Assembly: GCF_000010725.1 (NCBI RefSeq)
Contig: NC_013859.1
Span: 82,001 to 146,000 of the forward strand
DNA: 64,000 nt
DNA from: Azospirillum sp. B510
GTDB lineage: Bacteria > Pseudomonadota > Alphaproteobacteria > Azospirillales > Azospirillaceae
Direction: 5' to 3'
The stretch's first letter is position 1. Every line of letters begins with the position of its first letter. The notes under the pieces were generated by a model. That model saw only the letters and a program-made list of their open reading frames with translations. It did not search any database and was not told the DNA's origin. Below, in pieces: positions 48,353 to 57,131 of this stretch. Made by a program: the position numbers and the translations under genes.

Positions 48353-49855
48353 TCAGACGGTGACGTCGACCAGCCCGTCGATCGGGCGCATCGGTCGGTC
48401 CGCGATGGGTTCGGGGGTGGTTTCGGCCTGCACGCGCCAGCCCCGGGCGCCGCCGCCCCGGTCGGGAGCGGCGAAGCCGCCCGGCTGGCCGTCGCTCTGC
48501 ATCGAGAAATGAAGGCTGGACCCGTCGAGCGACAGGCCGGCATCGCCGAGCGCCTGTTCAAGCCGCGTCAGGTCGCGGCGCAACAGGGCCAGCGTGTCGG
48601 CCTGTTCGGCCTGGACGGTCAGGGAGACCTTGCCGTCGCTGACATCGGCGACGACGCGGATCCGGCCAAGCTCCGCCGGGGCGAGGTCGATGTGGAAGGC
48701 GCCGCCGCCGGACTCCAGCACGCGGACCAGCGGCGCCGCCAGCTGCGCCATCGCCGGGCTGTGCGCGGTGGCGGTCCGGCCGGAGGCCGCGGCGGCGGCA
48801 TATTGCGTGGCCGCCTGGGCGGGCAGGGTCGGCACCGCTTCGAACCCGGTGGCGGGCGCGTCGCCGCCGCCCGTGGCGGGGGATGCGGTGACGGGCGGGG
48901 CAGGGTCCCGGCCGGCGGGCACCGGCGTCGGGTCGGTGGCGGGCGGGCCTGCTTTCGGTATCGCGCCTGCGGTCGGTTCGGCCTTGCCGGCATCGCCGGT
49001 CTGGCGCGCCGCACCCCGCGCGCCGCGCAGTGCGGTGCGGGGATCGGTGCCGTCACCATCCTGCTGCCGGGCTTCGCGCCTGTCGGGGACGACTTCGGCG
49101 GTCGCGTCCGATGGCGCGGGTGCCGCTGGAGATGCCGCCAGCGATGGCGGAACGGTTGGCGGAACGGATGGCGGGGGTGCTTGTCCGGGCTGCCCGGCTG
49201 TCGTGGCAATGATTGGCTGGCCGGCATCGCCCTGCGGTGTGGGGTCGGTCGGCGCCGCATGTGACGCGCCCGTCCGTTCGGACCCCGCATGGGGGGCTTC
49301 CGGGCCGGACGCCGGCTGGGGAACGATGGCCGAAGCCGGGGGGGAGGCGGTGCCTGGGGTGGCTGTCGGGATGGCTGGGCTGCTGGGTGTCGCAGGGAAC
49401 GCGGGAATGGCAGGGGTGGCAGGGGTGGCAGGGGTGGCGGCTTGCCCGGCGTTGCCGCCCGCCGGTTGTCCGGCCTCCGGCGCGGCGGGTCCCGCGATCG
49501 CCGGGGCTGCGGCGTTTCCCGCCTGGACCGCCGCCGGATCGGCGGTGGGTGTCTTCACGCCCTCCATGCCGCCTCCGGCCTGTGCCGTCGGTACGGCTGT
49601 CTGTAAAACCGCCTGGACGATGGCCCCCTGCGCTGCGGCGGGGGAGTCGGTCTTCGGCTCCTTGCGCTTGCGCAACTGGTCGGGGCGTGCCGGACCGCCG
49701 GGCTCCGCCGCCGCCTCGTCGACCAGGCTGGCGAAACCGCCGTCACGCCCGTCATCCTCGGACGGTCCACCGCCTCGGGGTTGGGCGGAGGCCGGACGGG
49801 GTGGCGGCGCGCCGCCTATGGCGGCGGCATCGGGCATGCTGGTCATGGCGCTCAA
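48353..49855 (-). CDS. fliK: Flagellar hook-length control protein FliK
   Basis: A 500-residue protein. The first 370 residues are Pro/Ala/Gly-rich and disordered, with a short tandem repeat coding for ATPATPATPAIPA. The C-terminal Flg_hook domain has FHIDLAPAELGRIRVVADVS, DGKVSLTVQAEQADTLALLR, RDLTRLEQALGDAGLSLDGS. FliK measures hook length and triggers the export switch. It overlaps the upstream motE-like gene by four bases and precedes flgD. Confidence 0.9.
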   Translation of the reverse strand: MSAMTSMPDAAAIGGAPPPRPASAQPRGGGPSEDDGRDGGFASLVDEAAAEPGGPARPDQLRKRKEPKTDSPAAAQGAIVQAVLQTAVPTAQAGGGMEGVKTPTADPAAVQAGNAAAPAIAGPAAPEAGQPAGGNAGQAATPATPATPAIPAFPATPSSPAIPTATPGTASPPASAIVPQPASGPEAPHAGSERTGASHAAPTDPTPQGDAGQPIIATTAGQPGQAPPPSVPPTVPPSLAASPAAPAPSDATAEVVPDRREARQQDGDGTDPRTALRGARGAARQTGDAGKAEPTAGAIPKAGPPATDPTPVPAGRDPAPPVTASPATGGGDAPATGFEAVPTLPAQAATQYAAAAASGRTATAHSPAMAQLAAPLVRVLESGGGAFHIDLAPAELGRIRVVADVSDGKVSLTVQAEQADTLALLRRDLTRLEQALGDAGLSLDGSSLHFSMQSDGQPGGFAAPDRGGGARGWRVQAETTPEPIADRPMRPIDGLVDVTV

Positions 49856-50631
49856 TTGGTCAGGGTGGGGCGCGGCATGGCGGTGACGGGAACCGCAGCC
49901 CCGATCACGGCGGTGGCGGGCTTGCGGTCGCCGGGCAGGGCGCGGCGTTGCAGGATCAGCCGCGTCACCTCGCGCGCCTTGGCGTCGGCCATCTCGGCCA
50001 GGATCGGCGCGGCGCGCCGTTCGGAAATGCGGTCCAGCACATCGACGACGATGTCGGTTTCCATGTCGGTCAGGATGCGGGCGGCGTCGCGCGGCTTCAT
50101 CGCCTCGTAGATCGCCACCATCCGTTTCAGATCCTCCTGCGCCAGGTTGGAGCGCTGGGTCATCAGCGCCTCGACCTCGCGTTTCACCCCGTTCAGCCGC
50201 TGGATCTGGGTGCCGACCCGCGCCTCGGTGGCGGCGAGCACCGCCTCGGTTTCGCGCAGGCGGTTCTGCCGGCCGGCGCTGTCGGCCTTCTGCTCGTCGA
50301 TGGCGGCGCGCAGCAGCGGATCGGCGCAGCTCGGCGGCGCCAGCGCCACCGACGGCGGAGCCTCCGCGACCGGCATGGACACCGCCAGCGGAACCGGCAG
50401 TTGAACCGGCGCCGGGATGGTGGCCGGAACTGGGGCCGCCTCCGCCTGCTTGCCGTCGGCGGCCTTCGGATCGGCGGTCTTCAGATCGGTGGCCCAGGGG
50501 CGTTCATGGGCGCCGAATTCGCGGTCGAACTGCTGGGCGATGACCGGGAAGCCGTCCACCAGGGCGCCGAGCTTCAGCGGCAGCACCATCAGCACGGCGA
50601 CCAGGGTGATGGGCAGGATGCGCGGGATCAT
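49852..50631 (-). CDS. motE: MotE-like periplasmic motility protein (MgtE_N-type)
   Basis: A 259-residue protein. An N-terminal signal anchor (RILPITLVAVLMVLPLKLGA) is followed by a disordered linker, a coiled coil (QNRLRETEAVLAATEARVGT, QIQRLNGVKREVEALMTQRS) and an MgtE N-terminal-like helical domain (LKRMVAIYEAMKPRDAARIL, TDMETDIVVDVLDRISERRA, APILAEMADAKAREVTRLIL). MotE-type proteins in rhizobia are periplasmic and support motility through MotC. Four-base overlaps with the genes on both sides indicate translational coupling. Confidence 0.8.
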   Translation of the reverse strand: MIPRILPITLVAVLMVLPLKLGALVDGFPVIAQQFDREFGAHERPWATDLKTADPKAADGKQAEAAPVPATIPAPVQLPVPLAVSMPVAEAPPSVALAPPSCADPLLRAAIDEQKADSAGRQNRLRETEAVLAATEARVGTQIQRLNGVKREVEALMTQRSNLAQEDLKRMVAIYEAMKPRDAARILTDMETDIVVDVLDRISERRAAPILAEMADAKAREVTRLILQRRALPGDRKPATAVIGAAVPVTAMPRPTLTN

Positions 50632-51272
50632 GCCGACGCCTCCGACCCGACGGTGCGCAGCCGGGCATAGAAGGCGCTGGCCGCCGCCTTCGCCGGGCTG
50701 GCGGCGGGAGCCGCCGCTTCGGCGGGCTGGCCGCTCACCGCGCGCAGCGCCGTTTCGATCGCCTGGAACTCACCCTTGTCCAGCTCCGCCGCCTTCAGCG
50801 CCGACAGCAGCGGCGAGGCCGGTCCCGCCTCCACGCCACCCGCACCCGGCTTTTCCCCGTTCCCGGCCTCCTCGGCCCCTTCCGGCCGTTGCCGGTTGCG
50901 GGTGGCGCGCGCCGCGCTCCCCATGGCGCCCTCATCCAGGCGGCGCAGCAGGGCGCGGGCATGCTGCACCGACTCCTCCATGCGCGCGGTGGCGCGCTCG
51001 CAGGATCCCAGGATCACCGCCATGTCCTCCTTCATGCCCTTGGCGCGGTCGAGATCGTCGGACAGCCGGGCGGCGATCTCCGTCGCCGAGGCCACCATGC
51101 GCTTCATCGAGGCGTCGGTGTCGTCGATCGACTTGGAGAAGGTCGACACCAGGGCGTTGATCTCGGACTGGCCGGTGCGCAGCAGCTTCAGCCGCTTGTT
51201 GACGATGACCAGATAGGCGGTCGCCGTGACCAGCATCACCGCCAGGGCCGCGTCAATGAGAAAGGAGACCAT
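50628..51272 (-). CDS. DUF6468 flagellar-locus membrane protein
   Basis: A 214-residue protein. One N-terminal membrane helix (FLIDAALAVMLVTATAYLVI) is followed by a cytoplasmic or periplasmic coiled coil (INALVSTFSKSIDDTDASMK, RMVASATEIAARLSDDLDRA, KGMKEDMAVILGSCERATAR). This is the DUF6468 pattern found next to fliM in alphaproteobacteria. The C-terminal half is Ala/Pro-rich. It overlaps fliM by 20 bp and the motE-like gene by four. Role unknown, but consistently part of flagellar operons. Confidence 0.75.
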   Translation of the reverse strand: MVSFLIDAALAVMLVTATAYLVIVNKRLKLLRTGQSEINALVSTFSKSIDDTDASMKRMVASATEIAARLSDDLDRAKGMKEDMAVILGSCERATARMEESVQHARALLRRLDEGAMGSAARATRNRQRPEGAEEAGNGEKPGAGGVEAGPASPLLSALKAAELDKGEFQAIETALRAVSGQPAEAAAPAASPAKAAASAFYARLRTVGSEASA

Positions 51273-52410
51273 CGATCAGCTCCTGCTTGGTGTCGAGATC
51301 GGTGTCGATCTTCACCGCGATGTTGTCGTTGCGCTGCCCCATATGGCCGGCGAACAGCGGGATCGTCTTGCTGAAGACCATGACGGTGGAGTCCGGGCTG
51401 ATGCGCAGCTTCAGCGACTGGCCCTTCTGCCAGGCCAGAACCTCGCCCAGCGGCACCTTGGTCTCCGCCAGCACGGCGACCAGCTCCAGCTTGGAGCGCA
51501 TCAGTTCGTTCTTCAGGTGGCTTTCCCACACCGTGTCATGGCCGAACTTCTCGCCCATGAACATCTGCACCAGCTTGCCGCGGATCGGCTCCAGCGTGGC
51601 GTAGGGGATGACGATGTCGATGTGGCCGGTCCGCCGCTCCACCTCCACGGCGATGCGCACGCGGATGATGGCGTTTGTGGCGCGCGTGATGGTGGCGAAC
51701 TGCGGGTTCACCTCCAGCCGGTCGAAGACGAAATCGACCTGGGCCAGCGGATCGAAGGACTGCCCCAGATCCTGAAGCACCACCTTCATCATCCGCTCGG
51801 TCATCTTGCGTTCGATGGAGGTGTAGGCCCGCCCGTCGATCCGCCCCGGCCTGGACCGCCGGCCGCCCAGCAGCACGTCCATCATGCAATAGATCAGCGC
51901 GCTGTCGATGGTCACCAGCATCTGGTTGTCCCACGGCTCGGCGCGGGCGACGCCGATCAGGGCCGGCAGTTCGATGGCGTCCTGGAAGTCGGTGTAGCGC
52001 AGCCATTCGATCTTAGACAGCGACGCCTCCACATTGGTCGAGGCGAACTGGCGCAGCGAGGTGTTCAGCATCCGCACCATGCGGTCGAACACCACGTCCA
52101 GCATCGGCAGCCGGTCCTTGTTGACCGTGGTCGAGCTGACCAGCCGCTGGATGGCGCTCAGCGCCGGGCCGCCGCCGTCGGGTGCCGCGAAATTCAGCAG
52201 CCGGTCGATCTCCTCCTGGCTCAGCGTCTTCGTCTCGCCGGTCGGGCCGACCGGCGCCTCCCGCACCGCCTGGGCCTCCGCCGCGCCCGGCGGAGCGGCC
52301 TGCTGCGTCGCCGCCAGTTCCCACGCGGCGTCGGACCAGTCGGCGGCATCGTCCGGAGCGGCCGTGGAGGGGGGCATGGATGTGGAATGCTGGGCGGGTG
52401 TGTCGGTCAT
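51253..52410 (-). CDS. fliM: Flagellar motor switch protein FliM
   Basis: A 385-residue protein. LSQEEIDRLLNF near residue 68 is the typical FliM start region, preceded here by an unusually long 60-residue Ala/Pro-rich extension. The CheC-like middle (LDVVFDRMVRMLNTSLRQFA, YCMMDVLLGGRRSRPG, IERKMTERMMKVVLQDL) and the C-terminal SpoA domain (LRISPDSTVMVFSKTIPLFA) are intact. It lies between fliL and DUF6468. It binds phosphorylated CheY and forms the switch with FliG and FliN. Confidence 0.92.
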   Translation of the reverse strand: MTDTPAQHSTSMPPSTAAPDDAADWSDAAWELAATQQAAPPGAAEAQAVREAPVGPTGETKTLSQEEIDRLLNFAAPDGGGPALSAIQRLVSSTTVNKDRLPMLDVVFDRMVRMLNTSLRQFASTNVEASLSKIEWLRYTDFQDAIELPALIGVARAEPWDNQMLVTIDSALIYCMMDVLLGGRRSRPGRIDGRAYTSIERKMTERMMKVVLQDLGQSFDPLAQVDFVFDRLEVNPQFATITRATNAIIRVRIAVEVERRTGHIDIVIPYATLEPIRGKLVQMFMGEKFGHDTVWESHLKNELMRSKLELVAVLAETKVPLGEVLAWQKGQSLKLRISPDSTVMVFSKTIPLFAGHMGQRNDNIAVKIDTDLDTKQELIDGLLSH

Positions 52411-52429
52411 CCGGTGCCTCTGGGGATCG

Positions 52430-52972
52430 CTATTGCGTGAGCAGGCTGCGCAGCAGCACGTCGGTTACGACGTCGCGCCGGCCGGCGGGGTCGGACAGGA
52501 TCAGGTTGAAGCGGCGCTTGATCTCGCTGCGCAGGCGGTGCAGCCCGGCCGACCCTTCGAGGTCGTCCTGGTCCAGATTGCGCAGGAACTCCTGCAAGCT
52601 GTCGGTCAGCTGCGGCATCGCCTGCTCGACCCGCTGGCGGTCGCGGGGGGAGACGGTCAGCGACAGGCCGATCTTCAGGAAGCGGGAGGGGGTGTCGCGG
52701 CGCAGATTGACGACCAGTTCCGGCATCTCGGCCACGGCGTCGGCCGGAACGCTCTCCGCCGCCGGCGCCCACAGCCGTTCAACCGCCGGGGTGCCCGCCG
52801 CCAGCCAATAGCCGCCGAGCCCCGCCGCCGCCACCGCGCCCAGCATCAGGACGCCGGCCAGCAGCCGGGCGATCGGCAGGGCGATCACCAGGATCCGTCC
52901 CGATCCGCGCAGCCGGTTCAGGATCTCATCCCGTCCCGCGGCCGTTCCCGCCATCCCCATCCGTGTAATCAT
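52430..52972 (-). CDS. fliL: Flagellar basal-body protein FliL
   Basis: A 180-residue protein from ATG 52972. One membrane helix (ARLLAGVLMLGAVAAAGLGG) is followed by the periplasmic FliL domain: AEMPELVVNLRRDTPSRFLK, IGLSLTVSPRDRQRVEQAMP, QLTDSLQEFLRNLDQDDLEG, SAGLHRLRSEIKRRFNLIL. The F-L-K-I and L-R-x-x-I spacing is characteristic. It supports stator function. First gene of the minus-strand switch operon and divergent from fliF. Confidence 0.92.
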   Translation of the reverse strand: MITRMGMAGTAAGRDEILNRLRGSGRILVIALPIARLLAGVLMLGAVAAAGLGGYWLAAGTPAVERLWAPAAESVPADAVAEMPELVVNLRRDTPSRFLKIGLSLTVSPRDRQRVEQAMPQLTDSLQEFLRNLDQDDLEGSAGLHRLRSEIKRRFNLILSDPAGRRDVVTDVLLRSLLTQ

Positions 52973-53060
52973 CGCTCCATCCCGCCAGACATTGCCGAAA
53001 ATTTTAGTCAATCGAGAGGCTAGTAAAGTTTTAGAAGCTTTGTTCTTGGGGATTGCGCCG

Positions 53061-53085
53061 TTTTTTACTCCGCTTAAAAGTCGCG
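53061..53085 (+). promoter_or_regulatory. Shared laf element upstream of fliF
   Basis: TTTTTTACTCCGCTTAAAAG, 70-95 bp before the fliF start, matches the element before flagellin, flgF, motA and flgE. On the opposite strand, towards fliL, a weaker A/T-rich variant (AAGCTTCTAAAACTTTACTA) occupies 53021-53040. Confidence 0.5.
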
Positions 53086-53148
53086 CCGTTAGCGTGACGG
53101 GGTGCGCAGGGCGAAGACTAGGCCCGCCGATTTTCAGAAACTTTAAAG

Positions 53149-54888
53149 GTGCGGGGAACCGTGGACAGTCTGATCGACACGTTGCGGTCGTTGGGGCGCG
53201 GTCGGCTGCTCGTGCTGGCGGGGACCGGGCTCGGCATCGTCCTGGCCGTCGCCGGCATGGCGCTCCTGCTGTCCCAGCCACACATGACCGCCCTTTACAG
53301 CGGCCTGGAACCGGCGGAGGCCGGGCGCATCGCCAAGGCGGTGCAGGAGATGGGCGTGCCGGTCAATGCCGGCTTCGACGGCACGACGATCAGCGTGCCG
53401 CAGGCCGACGTCTCCCGCGTCCGCATGGCGCTGGCGGAAAAGGGCCTGCCGTCGCGCGGCGGCGTCGGCTACGAGCTGTTCGATACCGACAAGCCGCTGG
53501 GCATCACCAGCTTCATGCAGCGCATCAACCGCCTGCGCGCCATGGAGGGGGAACTCGGCCGCACCATCGAGACGCTGTCCGGCGTCGAGGCCGCCCGCGT
53601 CCATATCGTTCTGCCCGAGCGCGAGGAGTTCTCGCGCAGCGCGCCCAAGCCGACCGCCTCGGTGGTGGTGCGCATGCGCGGCCGCGCCGCGATGGACCGC
53701 AAGCAGGCTTTGTCGATCCGCCATCTGGTGTCCGCCGCCGTACCCAACCTGAAGCCGAGCGCGGTGACGGTGATGGACTCCTCCGGCGAGCTGCTGCTGA
53801 CCGAGGATGACGGGCCGGGGCTGGCGTCGGCGCGCACCGACGGTCTGCGTGTCGCGGCGGAAACCCGTGTCGCCCGCGCGGTGGAGCAGATGCTGACCGC
53901 CCGTCTCGGCGCCGGCAATGTCCGCGTCCAGGTCGCCGCCGAGGTGGAGACCAAGCGCGAGGTGGTGCGCAGCCAGAGCTTCGATCCCAACAGCCAGGTC
54001 GTCCGCTCCACCCAGACCGTGCAGGAGCAGGAGCGCAGCCAGGACAGCAACGGCGAGCCGCCGGTCACCGCCGAGCAGAATCTGCCGCAACGCGACGTGC
54101 GCGCCCAATCCCAGGGGCCGCAATCCTCCAACGACACCAAGCGGCAGGAGGAGACGGTCAATTACGAGATCTCCAACGTCAGCCGCGAAACGGTGATCGA
54201 GCCGGGCGACGTCCGCCGCCTCAGCGTCGCCGTGCTGGTCAACGGCACCTGGAAGACCGCTCCCGACGGCACCCGCCAGTATGAGCCGCGTTCGACCGAG
54301 GAGTTGCGGCGCCTGGGTGAGCTGGTCCGTTCCGCCATGGGCTTCAGCGAGGCGCGCGGCGACCGGGTGACGGTCGACAATCTGGAATTCGTCGATCTGG
54401 CGCCCGACCTGACGCCGCGCCCGCTGGGCGACGAGATCGCCGAGACGCTGACCCGCAACATCATGACGCTGATCCAGTGGGTGATCCTGCTGGTGCTGTC
54501 GGCCCTGGTGATCCTGGTCGGCCTGCGGCCGCTGATCCGCCGCGTCTTCCCGGCCCCCGGGCCGGTGGCGGCGGAGGCGTCCGCCCCGGCGCTGGCCGCC
54601 CCGGCCGGCGGGCCGATGCCGCAGCTGACCGGTCCGGCCATCGCGGGCGCCGGTGCCGCCGGTCTGGCGCCGGCCGATGCCGGGGAGGCGGAGGCCGCCG
54701 CCTTCGGGGCCGCGCCGATGGCGCCGCAGCTTGGCATCGAGGAGACGATGGACCAGCTGATCGAGTTGCGCACGGTGGAGGGCCGCGTCCGCGCCTCCTC
54801 CATCCGCCGGCTGGGCGAGCTGGTCGACCAGTATCCCGACGAGGCCATCGATATCCTGCGCTCCTGGCTCTATGAGGAGGTGGCGTGA
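53149..54888 (+). CDS. fliF: Flagellar MS-ring protein FliF
   Basis: A 579-residue protein from GTG 53149; GTG 53161, with CGGGGA just before it, is the alternative start. The first membrane helix is LLVLAGTGLGIVLAVAGMAL. YscJ/FliF ring domain: MTALYSGLEPAEAGRIAKAV, INRLRAMEGELGRTIETLSG, VEAARVHIVLPEREEFSRSA. The FliF C domain contains SQVVRSTQTVQEQERSQDSN. The second helix (TLIQWVILLVLSALVILVGL) and a cytoplasmic FliG-binding tail (RVRASSIRRLGELVDQYPDE, AIDILRSWL) complete it. Its end overlaps fliH by four bases. Confidence 0.95.
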   Translation: MRGTVDSLIDTLRSLGRGRLLVLAGTGLGIVLAVAGMALLLSQPHMTALYSGLEPAEAGRIAKAVQEMGVPVNAGFDGTTISVPQADVSRVRMALAEKGLPSRGGVGYELFDTDKPLGITSFMQRINRLRAMEGELGRTIETLSGVEAARVHIVLPEREEFSRSAPKPTASVVVRMRGRAAMDRKQALSIRHLVSAAVPNLKPSAVTVMDSSGELLLTEDDGPGLASARTDGLRVAAETRVARAVEQMLTARLGAGNVRVQVAAEVETKREVVRSQSFDPNSQVVRSTQTVQEQERSQDSNGEPPVTAEQNLPQRDVRAQSQGPQSSNDTKRQEETVNYEISNVSRETVIEPGDVRRLSVAVLVNGTWKTAPDGTRQYEPRSTEELRRLGELVRSAMGFSEARGDRVTVDNLEFVDLAPDLTPRPLGDEIAETLTRNIMTLIQWVILLVLSALVILVGLRPLIRRVFPAPGPVAAEASAPALAAPAGGPMPQLTGPAIAGAGAAGLAPADAGEAEAAAFGAAPMAPQLGIEETMDQLIELRTVEGRVRASSIRRLGELVDQYPDEAIDILRSWLYEEVA

Positions 54889-55565
54889 TGGCCGCCTACC
54901 CGCGCTACCGCTTCGACCACAGCTTCGGCGCCCCCGCCGCCGCGGTGGAGCCCGAGGAGGCCGCCGCCGTCGATCCGCTCGACCTGCCGAGCCTGTCCGA
55001 ACGCGATCATCTCGCCGCGCTGGCGCGGACCCGCGAGGCCGCACTCGCCGAAGGGGCGGCCCAGGGCCGGCGCGAGGGCGAACTCTCCGCCGCCCGCCGG
55101 ATCGAGGCGGAGCTTTCCGCCACGCTCGCCCTGTTGGCGCAGCGGATGGCGGCACTCGACACCGACCATGCCGCCCTGATGGAGCGGCTGGAGGCCCAGG
55201 GCGCGCTTGTGTTGGTGGCGCTGGTGCGCCGCATGGCGCCGCGCCTGCTCGATCAGGCCGCGCGGGCGGAGGTGGAGCGGCTGGCCGCCGACGCGCTGCG
55301 CGCCGCCGGGCGGGCCCCTCTCCTGACCTTGCGCCTGCACCCCTCGCTCCGCCGCCCGCTGGAGGAGCGGCTGGCCGGGCAGGGCCTGTTCCAGGGCCGT
55401 CTCGACATCCAGGGCGACCCGACGCTGGCCGTCGGTGCGCTGGAGGCGAGCTGGGGCGCCGGCTCCGTCCGCCGCGATCCCGCCGCCTTCGAGGCGATCA
55501 TCGCCGACCTGACCGACCGCGCCGTCGCCGCCCTGGCGCCGGCGCTGTCCGCCGACCCGACTTAA
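54885..55565 (+). CDS. fliH: Flagellar export regulator FliH
   Basis: A 226-residue protein. An acidic N-terminal region is followed by a coiled coil (AALARTREAALAEGAAQGRR, EGELSAARRIEAELSATLAL) containing the AxxxGxxxGxxxG-like AEGAAQGRREGE segment, and a C-terminal E2-like domain (LRLHPSLRRPLEERLAGQGL, FQGRLDIQGDPTLAVGALEA, SWGAGSVRRDPAAF). FliH partners the export ATPase FliI, which is not in this window. It lies between fliF and fliN. Confidence 0.87.
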   Translation: MMAAYPRYRFDHSFGAPAAAVEPEEAAAVDPLDLPSLSERDHLAALARTREAALAEGAAQGRREGELSAARRIEAELSATLALLAQRMAALDTDHAALMERLEAQGALVLVALVRRMAPRLLDQAARAEVERLAADALRAAGRAPLLTLRLHPSLRRPLEERLAGQGLFQGRLDIQGDPTLAVGALEASWGAGSVRRDPAAFEAIIADLTDRAVAALAPALSADPT

Positions 55566-55587
55566 CCGATCCGGAGCGAGAACCCTC

Positions 55588-55926
55588 ATGCCTCCCTTGA
55601 ACCTCGACATCCTCGACGACGATTCCAAGCAGGCGGAAAAGGCCCCGGACAGGATTGGCGACAAGCCTTACGACGGGCCGATGAACGCCATCTACAACGT
55701 GCCGGTCGATGTGCAGGTCGTGCTCGGCCGCACCAGCATGCTGGTGGCGCAGTTGCTGAAGCTCGGCCGTGGCGCCGTGCTGGAGCTGGAGCGCAAGGTT
55801 GACGAGCCGGTCGAGGTGCTGGTCAACCATCGGCTGGTCGCCAGGGGCGAGGTGGTGATCGTCGAGGACCAGCGCCTGGGCGTCACCCTGACCGAGATCG
55901 TGCGGACGGAGCTGGAGATCGATTGA
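55588..55926 (+). CDS. fliN: Flagellar motor switch protein FliN
   Basis: A 112-residue protein, the usual FliN length. A short acidic head is followed by the SpoA domain: IYNVPVDVQVVLGRTSMLVA, QLLKLGRGAVLELERKVDEP, VEVLVNHRLVARGEVVIVED. GGAGCGAG precedes the ATG. It forms the C-ring base with FliM. Confidence 0.95.
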   Translation: MPPLNLDILDDDSKQAEKAPDRIGDKPYDGPMNAIYNVPVDVQVVLGRTSMLVAQLLKLGRGAVLELERKVDEPVEVLVNHRLVARGEVVIVEDQRLGVTLTEIVRTELEID

Positions 55927-55948
55927 GGGGAGCGGTCGCCGCTGGAAC

Positions 55949-55995
55949 CCCCACCCCATCCCTCCCCCGCCCGGCGAGGGAGGGATGGGGTGGGG
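55949..55995. terminator. Large GC hairpin between fliN and fliP
   Basis: A perfect 18-bp stem (55949-55966 with 55978-55995; arm CCCCACCCCATCCCTCCC) and an 11-base loop. There is no T-tract. Because fliP continues the operon, it may attenuate or process the transcript. It also has the look of a dispersed intergenic repeat. Confidence 0.6.
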
Positions 55996-56037
55996 CATTC
56001 GAAGCCGACATTCCTAGCCTCCCCGAAAGCCCCCCGC

Positions 56038-56829
56038 ATGCGCCTGCGCACCCTCGCGATCCTCCTCGCCCTGACCCTTGCCGCCGGCCCCGCTGCGGCG
56101 GCGCCGCTCGACCTCAACCTCGGCGCCCTGGGCTCGCTGGCCGACGGGGCGAGCCTGTCCGGGCGCATCGTCCAGGGCATCGTGCTGCTGACGGTGCTGA
56201 GCGTGGCGCCGGGCCTGCTGATCATGGTGACCTGCTTCACCCGCATCATCGTCGTGCTGTCGCTGCTGCGCTCGGCGCTGGGGCTCCAGCAGTCGCCGCC
56301 GAACATGGTGCTGGTCAGCCTCGCCATGTTCCTGACCTTCCACATCATGGGACCGGTGATCGACAGCGCCTGGCAGGACGGCCTGCGCCCGCTGCTGAAC
56401 GAGCAGGTGACGCAGGAACAGGGGCTGGAGCGCATGATCGAGCCCTTTCGCGGCTTCATGGCCTCCCATGTCCGCGAGCGCGATCTGGCCGCCTTCGCCG
56501 CCTTCACCGCCAAGCCGAAGCCGGCCGGCGAAGAGGCGGCGCAGCCTCCGGAGAAGGACGGGCGGCCGGTGACGGCGGAGAGCGTCGATCTGCGCCTGCT
56601 GATGCCGGCCTTCCTGCTGTCGGAGCTGCGCCGCGCCTTCGAGATCGGCTTCCTGCTGTTCCTGCCCTTCCTGGTGATCGACATGGTGGTCGCGGCGATC
56701 CTGATGGCGATGGGCATGATGATGCTGCCGCCCGTGATGATCGCGCTGCCCTTCAAGATCATCTTCTTCGTGCTGACCGACGGCTGGTTCCTGATCGCCG
56801 GCAGCCTGATCCGCTCCTATGGGGTGTGA
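56038..56829 (+). CDS. fliP: Flagellar export gate protein FliP
   Basis: A 263-residue protein from ATG 56038. A cleavable signal (LAILLALTLAAGPAAAAPLD) precedes four membrane helices. Family signatures: VAPGLLIMVTCFTRIIVVLS, LLRSALGLQQSPPNMVLVSL, AMFLTFHIMGPVID, then LLMPAFLLSELRRAFEIGFL and MGMMMLPPVMIALPFKIIFF. It is a core component of the export gate with FliQ and FliR, which are not in this window. Confidence 0.96.
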   Translation: MRLRTLAILLALTLAAGPAAAAPLDLNLGALGSLADGASLSGRIVQGIVLLTVLSVAPGLLIMVTCFTRIIVVLSLLRSALGLQQSPPNMVLVSLAMFLTFHIMGPVIDSAWQDGLRPLLNEQVTQEQGLERMIEPFRGFMASHVRERDLAAFAAFTAKPKPAGEEAAQPPEKDGRPVTAESVDLRLLMPAFLLSELRRAFEIGFLLFLPFLVIDMVVAAILMAMGMMMLPPVMIALPFKIIFFVLTDGWFLIAGSLIRSYGV

Positions 56830-56833
56830 GGCG

Positions 56834-57121
56834 ATGGAGGATGCGCCCGCCGCCACCCTGGCCGCCGGTTTGGCCGACAGCCTGCTGGCGCTGGCCCGCC
56901 GCCGTGGGGTGGTGGTGGCGGAGGATGGCTCGGTCGCCGGCCTGCTGGCCGCCATCGACACCAACCCGCTGATCCCGCATCCGCTGCTGCTGGTGGCCGG
57001 CGCGGTGATGGCGGTGGCCTTCCGCCATGACCGCGCGCTGGGCCTGCCGCCGGCCGATGCCCCGCATGGCGGGGACAATGTCGCCCCGTCCTCCGCCCCC
57101 TCCGCCGATTTCTCCTTCTGA
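56834..57121 (+). CDS. Small hypothetical protein between fliP and fliG
   Basis: A 95-residue protein from ATG 56834, five bases after the fliP stop; the frame is open from 56819. Residues 5-40 are helical (ATLAAGLADSLLALARRRGV). Residues 45-65 are moderately hydrophobic (NPLIPHPLLLVAGAVMAVAF) and could be one membrane segment. The tail is Pro/Ser-rich. It ends ten bases before the fliG start, so it is embedded in the operon. No family recognised. Confidence 0.55.
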   Translation: MEDAPAATLAAGLADSLLALARRRGVVVAEDGSVAGLLAAIDTNPLIPHPLLLVAGAVMAVAFRHDRALGLPPADAPHGGDNVAPSSAPSADFSF

Positions 57122-57131
57122 AGGTGCCGCC

